A stretch of DNA of 64,000 bases from positions 31,970-95,969 of the forward strand of contig NZ_ML014759.1 in assembly GCF_003675895.1 (NCBI RefSeq). The letters are read 5' to 3'. Below are positions 40,499 to 50,059 of this stretch, piece by piece. Under the pieces are notes generated by a model that saw only the letters and a list, made by a program, of their open reading frames with translations, did not search any database and was not told where the DNA came from. Positions within the stretch are counted from its first letter, which is position 1. Each line of letters starts with the position of its first letter. The translations under genes were made by a program, and so were the position numbers. The DNA is from Parashewanella curva. GTDB taxonomy: Bacteria > Pseudomonadota > Gammaproteobacteria > Enterobacterales > Shewanellaceae.

Positions 40499-41484
40499 TG
40501 ACCAATAATCCAAACACAATTAACGAGTTTCACTGGTTACTCGATCTAGTACAAACGGTCGATGTTGGTATCGTGGTAATAAACAGTGACTATGAGATTA
40601 AACTCTGGAATGGGTTTATGGAAAATCATAGTGGAACTGCGCCTTCAGAGTTGCTCGATAAGAACTTATTTCATGCTTTTCCTGAATTGGATGCGAACTG
40701 GCTAAAACAAAAAATTGAATCCGTATTCCTGCTTAAGAACCGCTCCTTCATCAGTTGGGAACAACGTCCATATGTGTTCAAATTCAAAAATTATCGCCCC
40801 ATCACTGGCCGCGCCGAACACATGTACCAAAACGTTACATTACAACCACTATTATCCCCTACTGGCAAAGTGACCAGCATCAGTATCATTATTTACGATG
40901 TTACTGACATGGCCATCAAGAAATTACAACTCAACCAAGCCAATCAAATTCTTGAGCGCCTAAGTCAAACCGATGAACTGACTCAACTGCAAAATCGTCG
41001 TCAATGGCAGCAGTGTCTTGAGCGAGAATTTGAACGCTTTACTCGTTATCAATCGCCCGCAAGCTTAGTTATGTTAGACATTGATCATTTCAAAGCCGTT
41101 AATGACAATTACGGTCATCAAATGGGTGATACTGTGATCCAGCGAGTGGCACACACCATAACTCAAACATTAAGAGAAACCGATTGTGCTGGACGATATG
41201 GTGGTGAAGAGTTTGGAGTGATCTTAGCCGGTACTTCAGCAGAAGACGCGTTACACTTCACCGAACGGCTGAGAAAAAGCGTTGAAACACTGACTTTTAC
41301 CACCGACGATGAGCAAACGTTTAGCGTTAGCATCAGCCTTGGTATTTGTACCATCAATGATAATATTCGTGATATCAGCCACCTAATTTCACTGGCCGAT
41401 AAAGCCTTGTATCGAGCAAAATTAAGTGGCCGCAACCGCAGTGTTATCTATCGAGATACTGATAGCGAGAAGAACCTGCATTAA
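40495..41484 (+). CDS. PAS domain-GGDEF diguanylate cyclase
   Basis: A 329-residue cytoplasmic enzyme predicted to make cyclic di-GMP from two GTP. Residues 10 to about 140 are a PAS domain (VDVGIVVINSDYEIKLWN). The GGDEF domain follows, with DELTQLQNRRQW, the metal and substrate region LDIDHFKAVNDNYGH, and an intact active site GGEEF. An upstream I-site-like RxxD (RETD) lies just before it, which would allow product inhibition. Its start overlaps the REC-CheC stop by four bases, implying coupled translation. Confidence 0.93.
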   Translation: MMTNNPNTINEFHWLLDLVQTVDVGIVVINSDYEIKLWNGFMENHSGTAPSELLDKNLFHAFPELDANWLKQKIESVFLLKNRSFISWEQRPYVFKFKNYRPITGRAEHMYQNVTLQPLLSPTGKVTSISIIIYDVTDMAIKKLQLNQANQILERLSQTDELTQLQNRRQWQQCLEREFERFTRYQSPASLVMLDIDHFKAVNDNYGHQMGDTVIQRVAHTITQTLRETDCAGRYGGEEFGVILAGTSAEDALHFTERLRKSVETLTFTTDDEQTFSVSISLGICTINDNIRDISHLISLADKALYRAKLSGRNRSVIYRDTDSEKNLH

Positions 41485-41548
41485 TTTATTATCAACGAAG
41501 ATGGCCATTAACTTTCTATATTATAATGGCCACTCTATTTATAGACGA

Positions 41549-41944
41549 TCAGTGCAACACTTCTTCATCGTCATAAACAGGCTCACCATTTTCATCAACA
41601 AAATAAGTGCCCCAACCGTCATAATCAATATTGTGTTTGGTGGCCAGCTGGATCAATTGTTCACAGGCTTGATCTAATAACTCCACTTCTAATTGATGAT
41701 TCGCAATCGCATCAAAACAAAATAAAACCGTTCCATCTTCCAGCTCAACTTCTTCTGCATCCGTAACTTCAAATCCAAGTTTAAACGCATCAACCGCCGC
41801 TTTTTCTAGGCGATCAAAATTGCTACAGGCAAAGTGATGCTCAATAATGTATTCCGCTGCAGGGTGTGAACCATCGGCTAATATCGCTTCTACAATTTCG
41901 CGATTTTCAGCGTATTGTTCTTGCAGTAAAGTTTGACGTGACAT
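41549..41944 (-). CDS. rraB: Ribonuclease E activity regulator RraB
   Basis: A 131-residue acidic cytoplasmic protein matching RraB, which binds RNase E and alters its cleavage of certain mRNAs. It has the conserved [15 protein letters not shown] near residue 25 and YDGWGTYF near the C-terminus. The plsC-like gene lies eight bases upstream on the same strand, so they may be one transcript. Confidence 0.93.
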   Translation of the reverse strand: MSRQTLLQEQYAENREIVEAILADGSHPAAEYIIEHHFACSNFDRLEKAAVDAFKLGFEVTDAEEVELEDGTVLFCFDAIANHQLEVELLDQACEQLIQLATKHNIDYDGWGTYFVDENGEPVYDDEEVLH

Positions 41945-41952
41945 GACCGTTC

Positions 41953-42690
41953 CTATTGAGTTTGAGGGCGCATCATCAGCTGCGCTTCTTGGTTTAATTC
42001 TTCTAGCTTATGCTTCATTTTTTGATGAACGTTATCGGCTAATTGTCGAACATCGTTTTTTTCAAGTCCATTCGTTGCGATAGGCTCTAGCATTTCAATG
42101 ATCACTACACCATTGTTCCAACGGTTGAGTTTTATATGATCTTGAGAGCTAGCGACCACTGGCACGATAGGCGCGCCAGATTGAATCGCGGTATGAAATG
42201 CACCTGACTTTAATGGCAATAAGCCACGTCCTCGCGAACGAGTGCCTTCTGGAAAAATCCATACAGAAAGTCCAGTTTGTTTGATTTTTTCCGCCACTTT
42301 ACTCATGGTGCTGACTGCACTGTGGCGATTGCTACGGTTGATCAGAATATTACCTGACAGCCAATAAATTTGCCCAAAAAAGGGTATCCAAGCTAAGCTC
42401 TTTTTCCCTAAACTCACTGTCCCTTTAGGTACAACTGCGGTGTGAGTAAATAGGTCGAAATTATTTTGGTGATTGCCAACAAACACTTGTGGCTTAGCAT
42501 CATCGTGCTTTTTATCACGAATGATCAACTTGATGCCAAGAATGGGGGCAACCTTAGAAAATATAGAGGCCATGAAGTGAACATTATTACGGTGACGAGG
42601 ACGCAATAAACAATATAAGCCCCCACCAATCGTCACTAACACCAGCAGAAAAGCTAAAATCAAACTACGAAATACTAACAGCACGGACAC
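41953..42690 (-). CDS. plsC: 1-acyl-sn-glycerol-3-phosphate acyltransferase (PlsC family)
   Basis: A 245-residue inner-membrane acyltransferase that makes phosphatidic acid from lysophosphatidate. A hydrophobic N-terminal helix anchors it. Catalytic motif I is NHQNNFD (HX4D) near residue 73, motif III-type FPEGTRSRG near 147 and motif IV VPVVASS near 173. Length and motifs fit PlsC. Co-directional with rraB eight bases downstream. Confidence 0.92.
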   Translation of the reverse strand: MSVLLVFRSLILAFLLVLVTIGGGLYCLLRPRHRNNVHFMASIFSKVAPILGIKLIIRDKKHDDAKPQVFVGNHQNNFDLFTHTAVVPKGTVSLGKKSLAWIPFFGQIYWLSGNILINRSNRHSAVSTMSKVAEKIKQTGLSVWIFPEGTRSRGRGLLPLKSGAFHTAIQSGAPIVPVVASSQDHIKLNRWNNGVVIIEMLEPIATNGLEKNDVRQLADNVHQKMKHKLEELNQEAQLMMRPQTQ

Positions 42691-42804
42691 ACTCCGAAAA
42701 CAAATTCGCGCCTAGTATACTTGAGTTTGTTCTCTAAAATAAGCGGCTAAGAATACCGCTTTGTGAGTTTCGGCACAAAAGTTGAACAAAATTCAACCGC
42801 AAAA

Positions 42805-44355
42805 TTATTTTAACCCTAAGCGTTTAGCTAAACGGTGCAAATTACCAGGATCCAATTTTAAACCCCGTGCCGTTGCTGCCCAATTACCTTTATTGTTTGC
42901 TAAAACGCGGCGAATATAATCGGACTGAAATTCATCTACCGCCATTTTTAAACTGAGATCTTTAATCGGTAGCATTGATGGCGAATTCGAAGTCGTCTGC
43001 GCCTGTCCTGTTAGTCCTTCCATCTCGCCAGCAAGCTCAAAATATTGTGGTTTAATGGTACAGATTTCATCTTCGGTATGAGCATTGGCAAGAATTGCTG
43101 CACGGTGCAGAGCATGATCCAACTCCCTGACATTCCCCGGCCAATGATAGCCATTCAGCAGCAGCAAGCTACTTGGGCTAAGTTTTAGGTGTTTTAAGCC
43201 TAATTTTTGACGATAGCGTTCAACAAAAAAACCACTGAGTACGGTAATGTCTCCTTCTCGTTCTCGCAATGGTGGAACCAGAATCGGAAATACACTTAAG
43301 CGATGATATAAGTCGGCACGAAATCGTCCTTCCATCACTTCCGTTTTTAAATCTTTATTGGTAGCGGCAATAATGCGAACATCAACATGCTGACTATGAT
43401 CATCACCAATTTTTTGAATATCACCATACTGTAATACCCGTAATAACTTGGCTTGCAATGCTAACGGTAGTTCGCCAATTTCATCTAAAAATAAGGTACC
43501 GTTATCGGCCATTTCAAACTTACCACGACGATGACCGATAGCCCCTGTGAAGGCTCCTTTTACGTGACCAAATAGCTCACTTTCCGCCACTGATTCAGGT
43601 AAAGCCGCGCAATTCAAATACACTAATGGCTTGTTTGAACGAGAGGACTGACCATGAATACTGCGGGCCACTAACTCTTTACCTGTGCCTGTATCTCCAC
43701 TGATCAGCACATTAAGATCGCTTTTCGCCACCACAGAAATTTCTTGCTTTAACGCATTCATTAAAGACGATTGACCAATGAGGTCAATTTCAGAATGACG
43801 AGAATGATGATCAGCATCGCTGCGATGTGCTTGGTCACGTACCGCTCGCTGCTCAAGCTTCTCCATCATTAGGGCATTATTGAGAGATACTGCCGCAATG
43901 GCACTGATGCTTCTCAATTCGAAATCAGTGAATTGATCAAATTGCATTGGGTCGAAGCCATCAATGGTCACCGCACCAATTAAACGCTCTTCGGCAAACA
44001 GCGGCAAACCAATGCAAGCATGGACTTTCAGTTCATCTTGCTGATTAGGGATCAAACCATCATAGGGATCATCTAATTCACTATCAGCAGGAAAACGAAC
44101 GATATCACCGGCGCGAGCAATGGCTTCAAGGCGTGGGTGCTCGTCCAACATAAATCGGCGACCTAGCACGTCATCGTGCAGTCCATTAATAGCGAGAGGG
44201 GTAAAGTAAGTACCGTTATAGGACAACAGCGCTGCGGCATCACAATGTAAATTTTTTCTGAGGGTATTAAGCAAACTCGAGAATCGATCACGGCTCGCCA
44301 AACCTGAGGTTATATCTAACGCAAGGCGAGTTAGATCAGATTGACTTAACGCCAT
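42805..44355 (-). CDS. norR: Nitric oxide-responsive sigma-54 activator NorR
   Basis: NorR senses NO through a mononuclear iron in its GAF domain and activates sigma-54 promoters. I start it at 44355, where AGGAGG precedes the ATG, giving 516 residues. The GAF domain occupies about 1 to 170. The AAA+ domain has Walker A GDTGTGKE, the sigma-54 contact loop GAFTGA, and Walker [14 protein letters not shown] Fis-type helix-turn-helix ends the protein ([22 protein letters not shown]). It lies downstream of the NO reductase gene on the same strand, unlike the divergent layout in E. coli. The three matching binding sites upstream of that gene support the call. Confidence 0.95.
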   Translation of the reverse strand: MALSQSDLTRLALDITSGLASRDRFSSLLNTLRKNLHCDAAALLSYNGTYFTPLAINGLHDDVLGRRFMLDEHPRLEAIARAGDIVRFPADSELDDPYDGLIPNQQDELKVHACIGLPLFAEERLIGAVTIDGFDPMQFDQFTDFELRSISAIAAVSLNNALMMEKLEQRAVRDQAHRSDADHHSRHSEIDLIGQSSLMNALKQEISVVAKSDLNVLISGDTGTGKELVARSIHGQSSRSNKPLVYLNCAALPESVAESELFGHVKGAFTGAIGHRRGKFEMADNGTLFLDEIGELPLALQAKLLRVLQYGDIQKIGDDHSQHVDVRIIAATNKDLKTEVMEGRFRADLYHRLSVFPILVPPLREREGDITVLSGFFVERYRQKLGLKHLKLSPSSLLLLNGYHWPGNVRELDHALHRAAILANAHTEDEICTIKPQYFELAGEMEGLTGQAQTTSNSPSMLPIKDLSLKMAVDEFQSDYIRRVLANNKGNWAATARGLKLDPGNLHRLAKRLGLK

Positions 44356-44474
44356 AACTGCCTCCTGAGTGTACTGAGACTGGGCGGCCATAGGTATTCT
44401 CCGTTACATGCTATTGTCACTATTACAGCGTCACTTTAACACTCTGCTGCCAACCAGAACTTGATCCATATTAA

Positions 44475-44499
44475 AAAAGGAGCCACAAGGACTCCTTTT
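44475..44499 (-). terminator. Intrinsic terminator after the NO reductase gene
   Basis: AAAAGGAG/CTCCTTTT stem with a nine-base loop, flanked by A and T runs, lies 42 bases past the norB stop on the minus strand and before norR. It may separate norB transcription from norR, with partial readthrough possible. Confidence 0.65.
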
Positions 44500-44540
44500 A
44501 CCTTTCGTATTGAAATGTCACCATTTCATTTCGGGTAGAG

Positions 44541-46820
44541 TTATGCCAGCTCACCTTCAACAGAAATCGGTTTAGGTTGTGCAATGGCTTTTTTGATAAG
44601 GTCAAACAAGAACATCGCAATGAACAAGCCACCTAGAGCGAAGATAATGTCTCCAATCATGCGTGACCATACTAAGTTCTCAACCAAAGCACTGTGGATC
44701 ACCTCAGGTGAACGAGCGAACCAGTAGCCGTGCTCGATAGCGGCGAAGAACTGCACTAGACCCATTGGCAGAAGTGAGATGAACACCATCGCCGCTAGAC
44801 CAATGTTTAAGCTCCAGAATGCGCCTTTCAATAAGCCATCATTCCACTGTAAACGCCCGGTTAATCCACGTAGGCAGAACAGCATTAGACCTATACCCAA
44901 CATGCCATATACCCCCATGAATGCAGCGTGACCGTGAGTTGCCGTAGTGTTCAAACCTTGTACAAAGTACAGTGAAATCGGAGGGTTAATGAGGAAGCCT
45001 AAGATACCTGCGCCCACTAAGTTCCAGAATGCGGTTGCCACGAAGAACATAATCGCCCAGTGATAACGTTGCATCCAAGGACTTGCACGACGCATACGAT
45101 AAGTTTCTACCGCTTCGTAACCAATCAAGGCTAACGGTACTACTTCTAATGCTGAGAAGATTGCCCCCCAAGCGATAACGGCAGTTGGTGCACCAGTGAA
45201 GTACAAGTGGTGCAAAGTACCAATCAAACCACCCGTTAAGAAAATCACTGTCGCGAACAATACCGCACCGTTAGCACTTCTCGCTCTGATAAGCCCTAAT
45301 CGAACCATCATTAGCGCGATTACAGAAGTGGCAAAGGTTTCAAAGAAGCCTTCTACCCATAGATGAACCACCCACCAACGCCAGTATTCAGCAATCGCAA
45401 GGTTGGTGTGTTTGCCCATCATTAGACCTGCACCATAGAACAGACCAATGGCAACACATGATGCGTAAAGGATCCAAATCACAGGGCGCATTTCACCTTT
45501 GTCACCCAATGCTGGTTTGATAGCCGCTGTGACTAATGCCAACCAAATTAATAGACCACCAAGTAGCAATACTTGCCATACGCGACCTAAGTCAATGTAC
45601 TCATAACCTTGGTGACCGAACAGGTAGTTCATGTCTAAATCAAAGTACTGCTGTACGCCTAACCATTCACCAGTCATAGAGCCAAGTACCACAACAACCA
45701 GCGCAACCCAAAGTACGTTAACCCCTATTCTTTGGAACTTAGGTTCATACTTAGATAATGCCGGAGCTATGTATAAGCCAGTACCTAACCAAGCAGTGGC
45801 AATCCAGAATACAGCAAGCTGAGTATGCCAAGTACGTACGACTGAATAAGGTAGAATTTCAGCCAGTGGGATACCATAGAAATCTTGACCTTCTACTGCA
45901 TAGTGCGCGGTAATGCCCCCTAAGAAAATTTGTAATAAGAACAGACCCACCGCGGTTACGAAGTACTTATAAACCGCTTTTTGTGATGGCGTTGGATTAG
46001 TGAAAAATAATGGATCTTCTTTCGCAGGCTCTGGCAGTGGATCGTGCTTAGCGCTGGCGTGATGCCAAACAAGAGCACCGATACCCGCAATCAGCATAAC
46101 GATACTTAGAATAGACCACACGATATTATCAGAAGTCGGCGTATTCCCCAGCTGTGGATCAAACGGCCAGTTGTTGGTGTAAGTATGGTCAAGCCCCGGA
46201 CGCTCAGTGATTGCCGCCCATGCTCCCCAGAAAATGAAAGCAGAAAGCTTTTGGCGATTTTCAGCGGTATTCACTGTCCCTTCTTTCATTGCATATTGTT
46301 CACGCAATGGTTGCAGTGCAGGATCATCGCCAAATAAAGCAATGTAATGCTGTTGAACTTGCTCAATAGCACTGATTCGAGTATCCGATAATCGTACGAA
46401 TTCTCGACCATTAGCGTCTTTTTCAATGGTATTTTTGCGAATATCTTCACGCAGAAGCTGCTCAAGACCAGCTTGTTGAGAACTGCTCAATAATGAAAAG
46501 TCTTTACCATATTTCTGATTTGCGGTGATATTCAACCAAGCTTGTGCTTCGCGGTGTAGCCAGTCTGCTGTCCAGTCGGGTGCGACATACGAACCATGTC
46601 CCCAAATTGAACCAAGCTGATGTCCGCCCATTGAGCGCCATACCAGCTGACCTTGTTCAACATCATTTTTACTATATACCACTTGGCCTTGGCTATCGGT
46701 ATAAGCCTCAGGTATGGGTGGTTTTTCACGATAAATATCACTACCCAAACTGAGCAGTACGGTAAATGAAGCCACCAGCACCATTAACAGTGCGATGGCA
46801 GTGAGTTTTTGTTTATTCAT
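44541..46820 (-). CDS. norB: Quinol-dependent nitric oxide reductase (qNor/NorZ type)
   Basis: An inner-membrane enzyme that reduces two NO to N2O using quinol. I start it at 46820, where AAGGGG precedes the ATG, giving 759 residues, the usual length for the single-subunit quinol type. The N-terminal extension (SKNDVEQGQLVWRSMGGHQLGS onward) replaces the separate NorC subunit. About fourteen transmembrane helices follow, with the heme-copper-oxidase-like conserved stretch WWVVHLWVEGFFE and LHHLYFTG supplying histidine ligands and glutamates. A sigma-54 promoter and three NorR sites upstream show NO-induced expression. Likely role: detoxification of NO from denitrifiers or host cells. Confidence 0.95.
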   Translation of the reverse strand: MNKQKLTAIALLMVLVASFTVLLSLGSDIYREKPPIPEAYTDSQGQVVYSKNDVEQGQLVWRSMGGHQLGSIWGHGSYVAPDWTADWLHREAQAWLNITANQKYGKDFSLLSSSQQAGLEQLLREDIRKNTIEKDANGREFVRLSDTRISAIEQVQQHYIALFGDDPALQPLREQYAMKEGTVNTAENRQKLSAFIFWGAWAAITERPGLDHTYTNNWPFDPQLGNTPTSDNIVWSILSIVMLIAGIGALVWHHASAKHDPLPEPAKEDPLFFTNPTPSQKAVYKYFVTAVGLFLLQIFLGGITAHYAVEGQDFYGIPLAEILPYSVVRTWHTQLAVFWIATAWLGTGLYIAPALSKYEPKFQRIGVNVLWVALVVVVLGSMTGEWLGVQQYFDLDMNYLFGHQGYEYIDLGRVWQVLLLGGLLIWLALVTAAIKPALGDKGEMRPVIWILYASCVAIGLFYGAGLMMGKHTNLAIAEYWRWWVVHLWVEGFFETFATSVIALMMVRLGLIRARSANGAVLFATVIFLTGGLIGTLHHLYFTGAPTAVIAWGAIFSALEVVPLALIGYEAVETYRMRRASPWMQRYHWAIMFFVATAFWNLVGAGILGFLINPPISLYFVQGLNTTATHGHAAFMGVYGMLGIGLMLFCLRGLTGRLQWNDGLLKGAFWSLNIGLAAMVFISLLPMGLVQFFAAIEHGYWFARSPEVIHSALVENLVWSRMIGDIIFALGGLFIAMFLFDLIKKAIAQPKPISVEGELA

Positions 46821-46879
46821 AACAGCCCCTTGCGTTCCACTTCCCAAAAGCGATTTTCGAACTCTTGTTTGCGTAACTA

Positions 46880-46897
46880 TTGCGGCTTTCGTGCCAA
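46880..46897 (-). promoter_or_regulatory. Sigma-54 promoter of the NO reductase gene
   Basis: On the minus strand, TTGGCACG followed by CCGCAA places the invariant GG and GC of the -24/-12 elements exactly ten bases apart, as sigma-54 requires. It lies about 60 bases upstream of the norB ATG. Confidence 0.8.
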
Positions 46898-46951
46898 GCT
46901 GTTAACTTATTGTTTTAAAAGGGTAACAATAAAAACAAACTGCGCACCACT

Positions 46952-47005
46952 GTTAATTTAACAACCATGCAATCCATGTCACTTTGACAGCGATGTCATT
47001 TTGAC
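46952..47005 (-). promoter_or_regulatory. Three NorR-type enhancer sites
   Basis: Three GT-N7-AC elements occur: GTTAATTTAAC (46952-46962), GTCACTTTGAC (46978-46988) and GTCATTTTGAC (46995-47005). They lie 55 to 125 bases upstream of the sigma-54 promoter, matching the triple-site enhancer known for NorR in E. coli norVW. The divergent PH-domain gene starts 33 bases beyond the last site, so it could also be affected. Confidence 0.75.
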
Positions 47006-47038
47006 AATCAACATTAGTTCATTATTAGGGAGAATAAA

Positions 47039-47482
47039 ATGAGCCACCAAAAGCAGTTAATTTTCCGTTCAAAAGTCGATGTCTGGCTGATGTTGGTTTT
47101 ATTAGCCACAGTGGTGGCCTGTACATTTGGTGCATTGCAATTAGCCATTTCTCAATATTCGTACACCAGTGTTGCAATTGGACTGTGTATTTTTTTATTT
47201 GGAGCGGTTTTCCCGCTATGGTTGTTTGCAAGAACCCATTACCGAATCGATGAAAACCACCACAAACTGCTGATCCACAGCGGCCCTTTCCACTGGCATA
47301 TTCCTTTAGACAGTATTTCTAGTATTGAAGCAACTCGGAATCCAATAGCGGGTCCCGCGTTATCACTCGATAGAGTGATCATTGAGTATGGTGACAATCA
47401 ATTTGTTGTCGTTTCTCCGCGTGAAAAAGGTAAATTTATTAAAATGATAGAGCAATACCTCAAGCCGCAAGAATCGGCTTAA
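47039..47482 (+). CDS. PH domain-containing membrane protein
   Basis: A 147-residue protein with two N-terminal transmembrane helices (about residues 14 to 34 and 42 to 64) followed by a small beta-rich cytoplasmic domain of the bacterial PH (DUF1200-like) type, with WHIPLDSISSIEATRNP in its core. The function is unknown. The AGGGAG ribosome binding site is good. It is divergent from the NO reductase gene and shares the control gap. It is not demonstrably part of NO metabolism. Confidence 0.7.
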   Translation: MSHQKQLIFRSKVDVWLMLVLLATVVACTFGALQLAISQYSYTSVAIGLCIFLFGAVFPLWLFARTHYRIDENHHKLLIHSGPFHWHIPLDSISSIEATRNPIAGPALSLDRVIIEYGDNQFVVVSPREKGKFIKMIEQYLKPQESA

Positions 47483-47558
47483 GAGTAAGGGTAAACTTTA
47501 TTTAACTTGAGCAAAAAATACACTACTGTAAGGTAAAAGCCATAATTTCATAACCTTA

Positions 47559-48449
47559 ATGATTATGACTGTAGCTTCAACACACTCGACTTACCAATTA
47601 CAAAGCCTTCCTTTGGCAACGTCTCAAAATCTTGAAAGTGAACTTAGCACTTTTATATCTCTACCAAACGAAGTAGACGATAAAGCGGTGCATTACTTTA
47701 CCGCAATGGTATATCGACGAATCTCTTATTTCTTTTATGTGAAACGTAACACTTGGCCAGATCAGGAAATTTGTCATCAAACTTTCTTTGAGCATCAAGA
47801 TATTAAGACCTTACTCACCAATCCTTATAATTTGGCTGAACAGGGCGTTTTTATGAAGCGGGCGAAATCGCTTCAAATTTACATATCATCAGCTGTGACA
47901 GAAGGGTCAACAAAAAAAGTTGCGGAATTCTTTAATCAAGTTTCTGCCGATAGCTTTATGAATATTATGTTGCTGACGGAAAGTCTATTAAATGATGAAA
48001 AAGAGGAACAAAACTGTTTGATCCAATATCCAGTTATGCGTAACTACTTTGTGGCAGCCGCTGTTTTTATGCAGGGCTTACACGTACAGAATCAATTAAC
48101 ACATAAGCGCAACCAACTTATTGAAGTGATACATTCATTGCCCTCTCCTGAAGCATTTACGCCTGAATCAGCAATTGAATGTGAAATAACCCATGAGGAT
48201 CTTACTGAGCAAAGCGCGATTGAAATTGCATGCGAACAGATCTGGAAACCTGTATCCAAAGAAGGCCTAATCCAATGGTTAAAACACAAAAAAAAGCTAG
48301 TTAGCCCTTTGTATAATACGCCACTTGGTACTTATCAAGTTAGAGCTTATCAAGTAGCATACTTTCCCAAAGAAACAGAAGCCCAAAAGACTTGTTTATC
48401 TCGCCCCTCTTCTTCTAAACAATCGAATCAGCATACCCAAAACCATTAA
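47559..48449 (+). CDS. Unrecognised 296-residue protein
   Basis: No family was recognised. The start may be ATG 47559 or 47565; neither has a clear ribosome binding site. The protein appears helical, without signal peptide or membrane segment, and ends in a Ser/Gln/Asn-rich tail (RPSSSKQSNQHTQNH). Codon use and composition resemble the other orphan genes at 5486 and 55194. Its last 54 bases overlap the 3' end of the convergent znuB gene, so it was probably added or extended into that gap. Functional guess withheld. Confidence 0.6.
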   Translation: MIMTVASTHSTYQLQSLPLATSQNLESELSTFISLPNEVDDKAVHYFTAMVYRRISYFFYVKRNTWPDQEICHQTFFEHQDIKTLLTNPYNLAEQGVFMKRAKSLQIYISSAVTEGSTKKVAEFFNQVSADSFMNIMLLTESLLNDEKEEQNCLIQYPVMRNYFVAAAVFMQGLHVQNQLTHKRNQLIEVIHSLPSPEAFTPESAIECEITHEDLTEQSAIEIACEQIWKPVSKEGLIQWLKHKKKLVSPLYNTPLGTYQVRAYQVAYFPKETEAQKTCLSRPSSSKQSNQHTQNH

Positions 48450-49154
48450 CGACATCACAATCGTCGCGCCACTGGGTAAATCCCACTGCGCGGAAAGCAA
48501 TAAACCTGTTAGATACCCAACAATGCCCACACCATAAGCCACCCACAATGCGTGGCGAGAGTTGAGCTTGTTGACCGCTAACGCAGGTAAAATTAAGCTG
48601 CTAAAGACTAAATACACCCCAACTAACTCAACCGATAAGGTGATCACAACAGCAAACAACAGGTAGAAACTGCTTCCTGTAAGCAACTGTGGTTTCAGCC
48701 AAAGTAACAACAAAATAGCCGCATAAACGAATGAGGGTAATAATAATTGTGGCCAATCAACCCACAGAATTTGCCCATCCATCAGCTGCTTAAGCAATTC
48801 TGCCCCATGAGGATTATTGGTCAGTAATAAAATGGCCAGAACCGCTGCCATCACATACAAACAGCCAATCATGGCTTCGAGTTCATCAGCAAAACGTTTA
48901 GCCAGCCAAGCGATGATAACCGCGCCCAAAAGGGCAAATATCAAAGGCAATAACAAATTGGCATATGGCAGGTGCTCAAATTCATGCACTGTCTTAGCCA
49001 AAATCGCACCTAACGCCGCGACTTGTGCAATGGCTAAATCAATAAAGATAATGCCACGCTTAAGCACCTGACGCCCAAGCAAAACATGAGTAGATAACAC
49101 CAAGATGCCAGCGGCAAGCGCTGGCAACAAAATGATCAACAAAGTACTGTCCAT
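48396..49154 (-). CDS. znuB: Zinc ABC transporter permease ZnuB
   Basis: A 252-residue inner-membrane permease with about seven to eight helices, of the metal ABC-3 family. Characteristic segments are RGIIFIDLAIAQVAALGA near residue 33 and VELVGVYLVFSSLILPALAV near 180. It is the last gene of a minus-strand group and its ATG overlaps the znuA stop by one base. The ATPase gene (znuC) is not next to it in this window. Confidence 0.92.
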   Translation of the reverse strand: MDSTLLIILLPALAAGILVLSTHVLLGRQVLKRGIIFIDLAIAQVAALGAILAKTVHEFEHLPYANLLLPLIFALLGAVIIAWLAKRFADELEAMIGCLYVMAAVLAILLLTNNPHGAELLKQLMDGQILWVDWPQLLLPSFVYAAILLLLWLKPQLLTGSSFYLLFAVVITLSVELVGVYLVFSSLILPALAVNKLNSRHALWVAYGVGIVGYLTGLLLSAQWDLPSGATIVMSLMVLGMLIRLFRRRGAR

Positions 49155-50059
49155 TACTGGATAGCTCCGTTTAGTTTTACAATCACTGTATCGTAGAGCT
49201 GGAACAGATCTTGAGTATTATCCGCTCCCACCGTAGCCGGTAATTGCAAAAATGGAATGTCAGTTTTCTTCGACAACCACTGACCACCTTTGCTGTCTTG
49301 GTAAGAGGTGATCACTATCGCACTCACATGTTCTTTGTTACTTAAAGACAGCAAGCTGGCTAAATGCGATGAACTCGGTGGTAACCCCGGCTTAGGCTCT
49401 AAGTCGCCCACCTGTTTGATCCTAAGCCAATTAAACAAATAACGGAAGGTTGAATGATAAGCGATCACTTGCTTGCCTTTCAGTGGGGCCGCTTTTTTCT
49501 CCCAACCTTTAATCGCTTGGGTCCAACGCTGTTTAAAATTGGCGAAGTTTTGCTGATATTCAGTTTGATGCTCAGGATCAAGCTTTATCAAGCGTTGATG
49601 CAGGGCATCAGCAACCTGCAATAATCGATACGGGTCAAATTGAATATGCGGATTACCTTGAGCATGAACATCGCCCATGCTTCTATCCACCTTGTCCAAC
49701 TTATCCAACGTTTCGATATGATCAGTGCCAAAGAACAAGCCTGTATTCGCATTTCTGACTGCTGAATTGGCCGCTTTCATTTGCAACATAGGCAACCAAC
49801 CCACCTCTAGCTCAGCACCAGCACACACCAACAAATCAGCCCGTCTTAACTTAGCAATCAAGCTAGGGCGCGCTTGGATCATATGCGGATCTTGCATTGC
49901 CGTGGTCGCTGAGTACACCTTAGCATTTGGCGCTAACTCATTCATTAGCGCCTTATACTCAGGCTCACAGGCAAACACATTAAGCTTTGCCACCGCTGAT
50001 TGAACGCTGCCAAAACACAGCAGCGTTACTAACAATAATTTAGAACTGATGCGCACCAT
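49154..50059 (-). CDS. znuA: Zinc ABC transporter substrate-binding protein ZnuA-like
   Basis: A 301-residue periplasmic metal-binding protein with an N-terminal signal peptide (ends near AVAK). The cluster A-I fold is indicated by three conserved histidine sites: DPHMIQARP, GNPHIQFDP and YHSTFRYL, with a late acidic site. It lacks the long His-rich loop of many ZnuA proteins. Instead, the neighbouring outer-membrane protein has one. The start overlaps the 3' end of the barrel gene by 20 bases. Confidence 0.9.
   Translation of the reverse strand: MVRISSKLLLVTLLCFGSVQSAVAKLNVFACEPEYKALMNELAPNAKVYSATTAMQDPHMIQARPSLIAKLRRADLLVCAGAELEVGWLPMLQMKAANSAVRNANTGLFFGTDHIETLDKLDKVDRSMGDVHAQGNPHIQFDPYRLLQVADALHQRLIKLDPEHQTEYQQNFANFKQRWTQAIKGWEKKAAPLKGKQVIAYHSTFRYLFNWLRIKQVGDLEPKPGLPPSSSHLASLLSLSNKEHVSAIVITSYQDSKGGQWLSKKTDIPFLQLPATVGADNTQDLFQLYDTVIVKLNGAIQ

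Noticed and set aside
47001..47028. Sigma-70 promoter TTGACA/TATTAG for the PH-domain gene
   Set aside because: The implied start site would fall beyond the ribosome binding site, leaving no room for a translated leader.
48396..48449. Identical 54-base convergent overlaps at trkH and znuB as a shared mechanism
   Set aside because: The two overlaps have the same length but no shared sequence was noticed; coincidence is the simpler reading.
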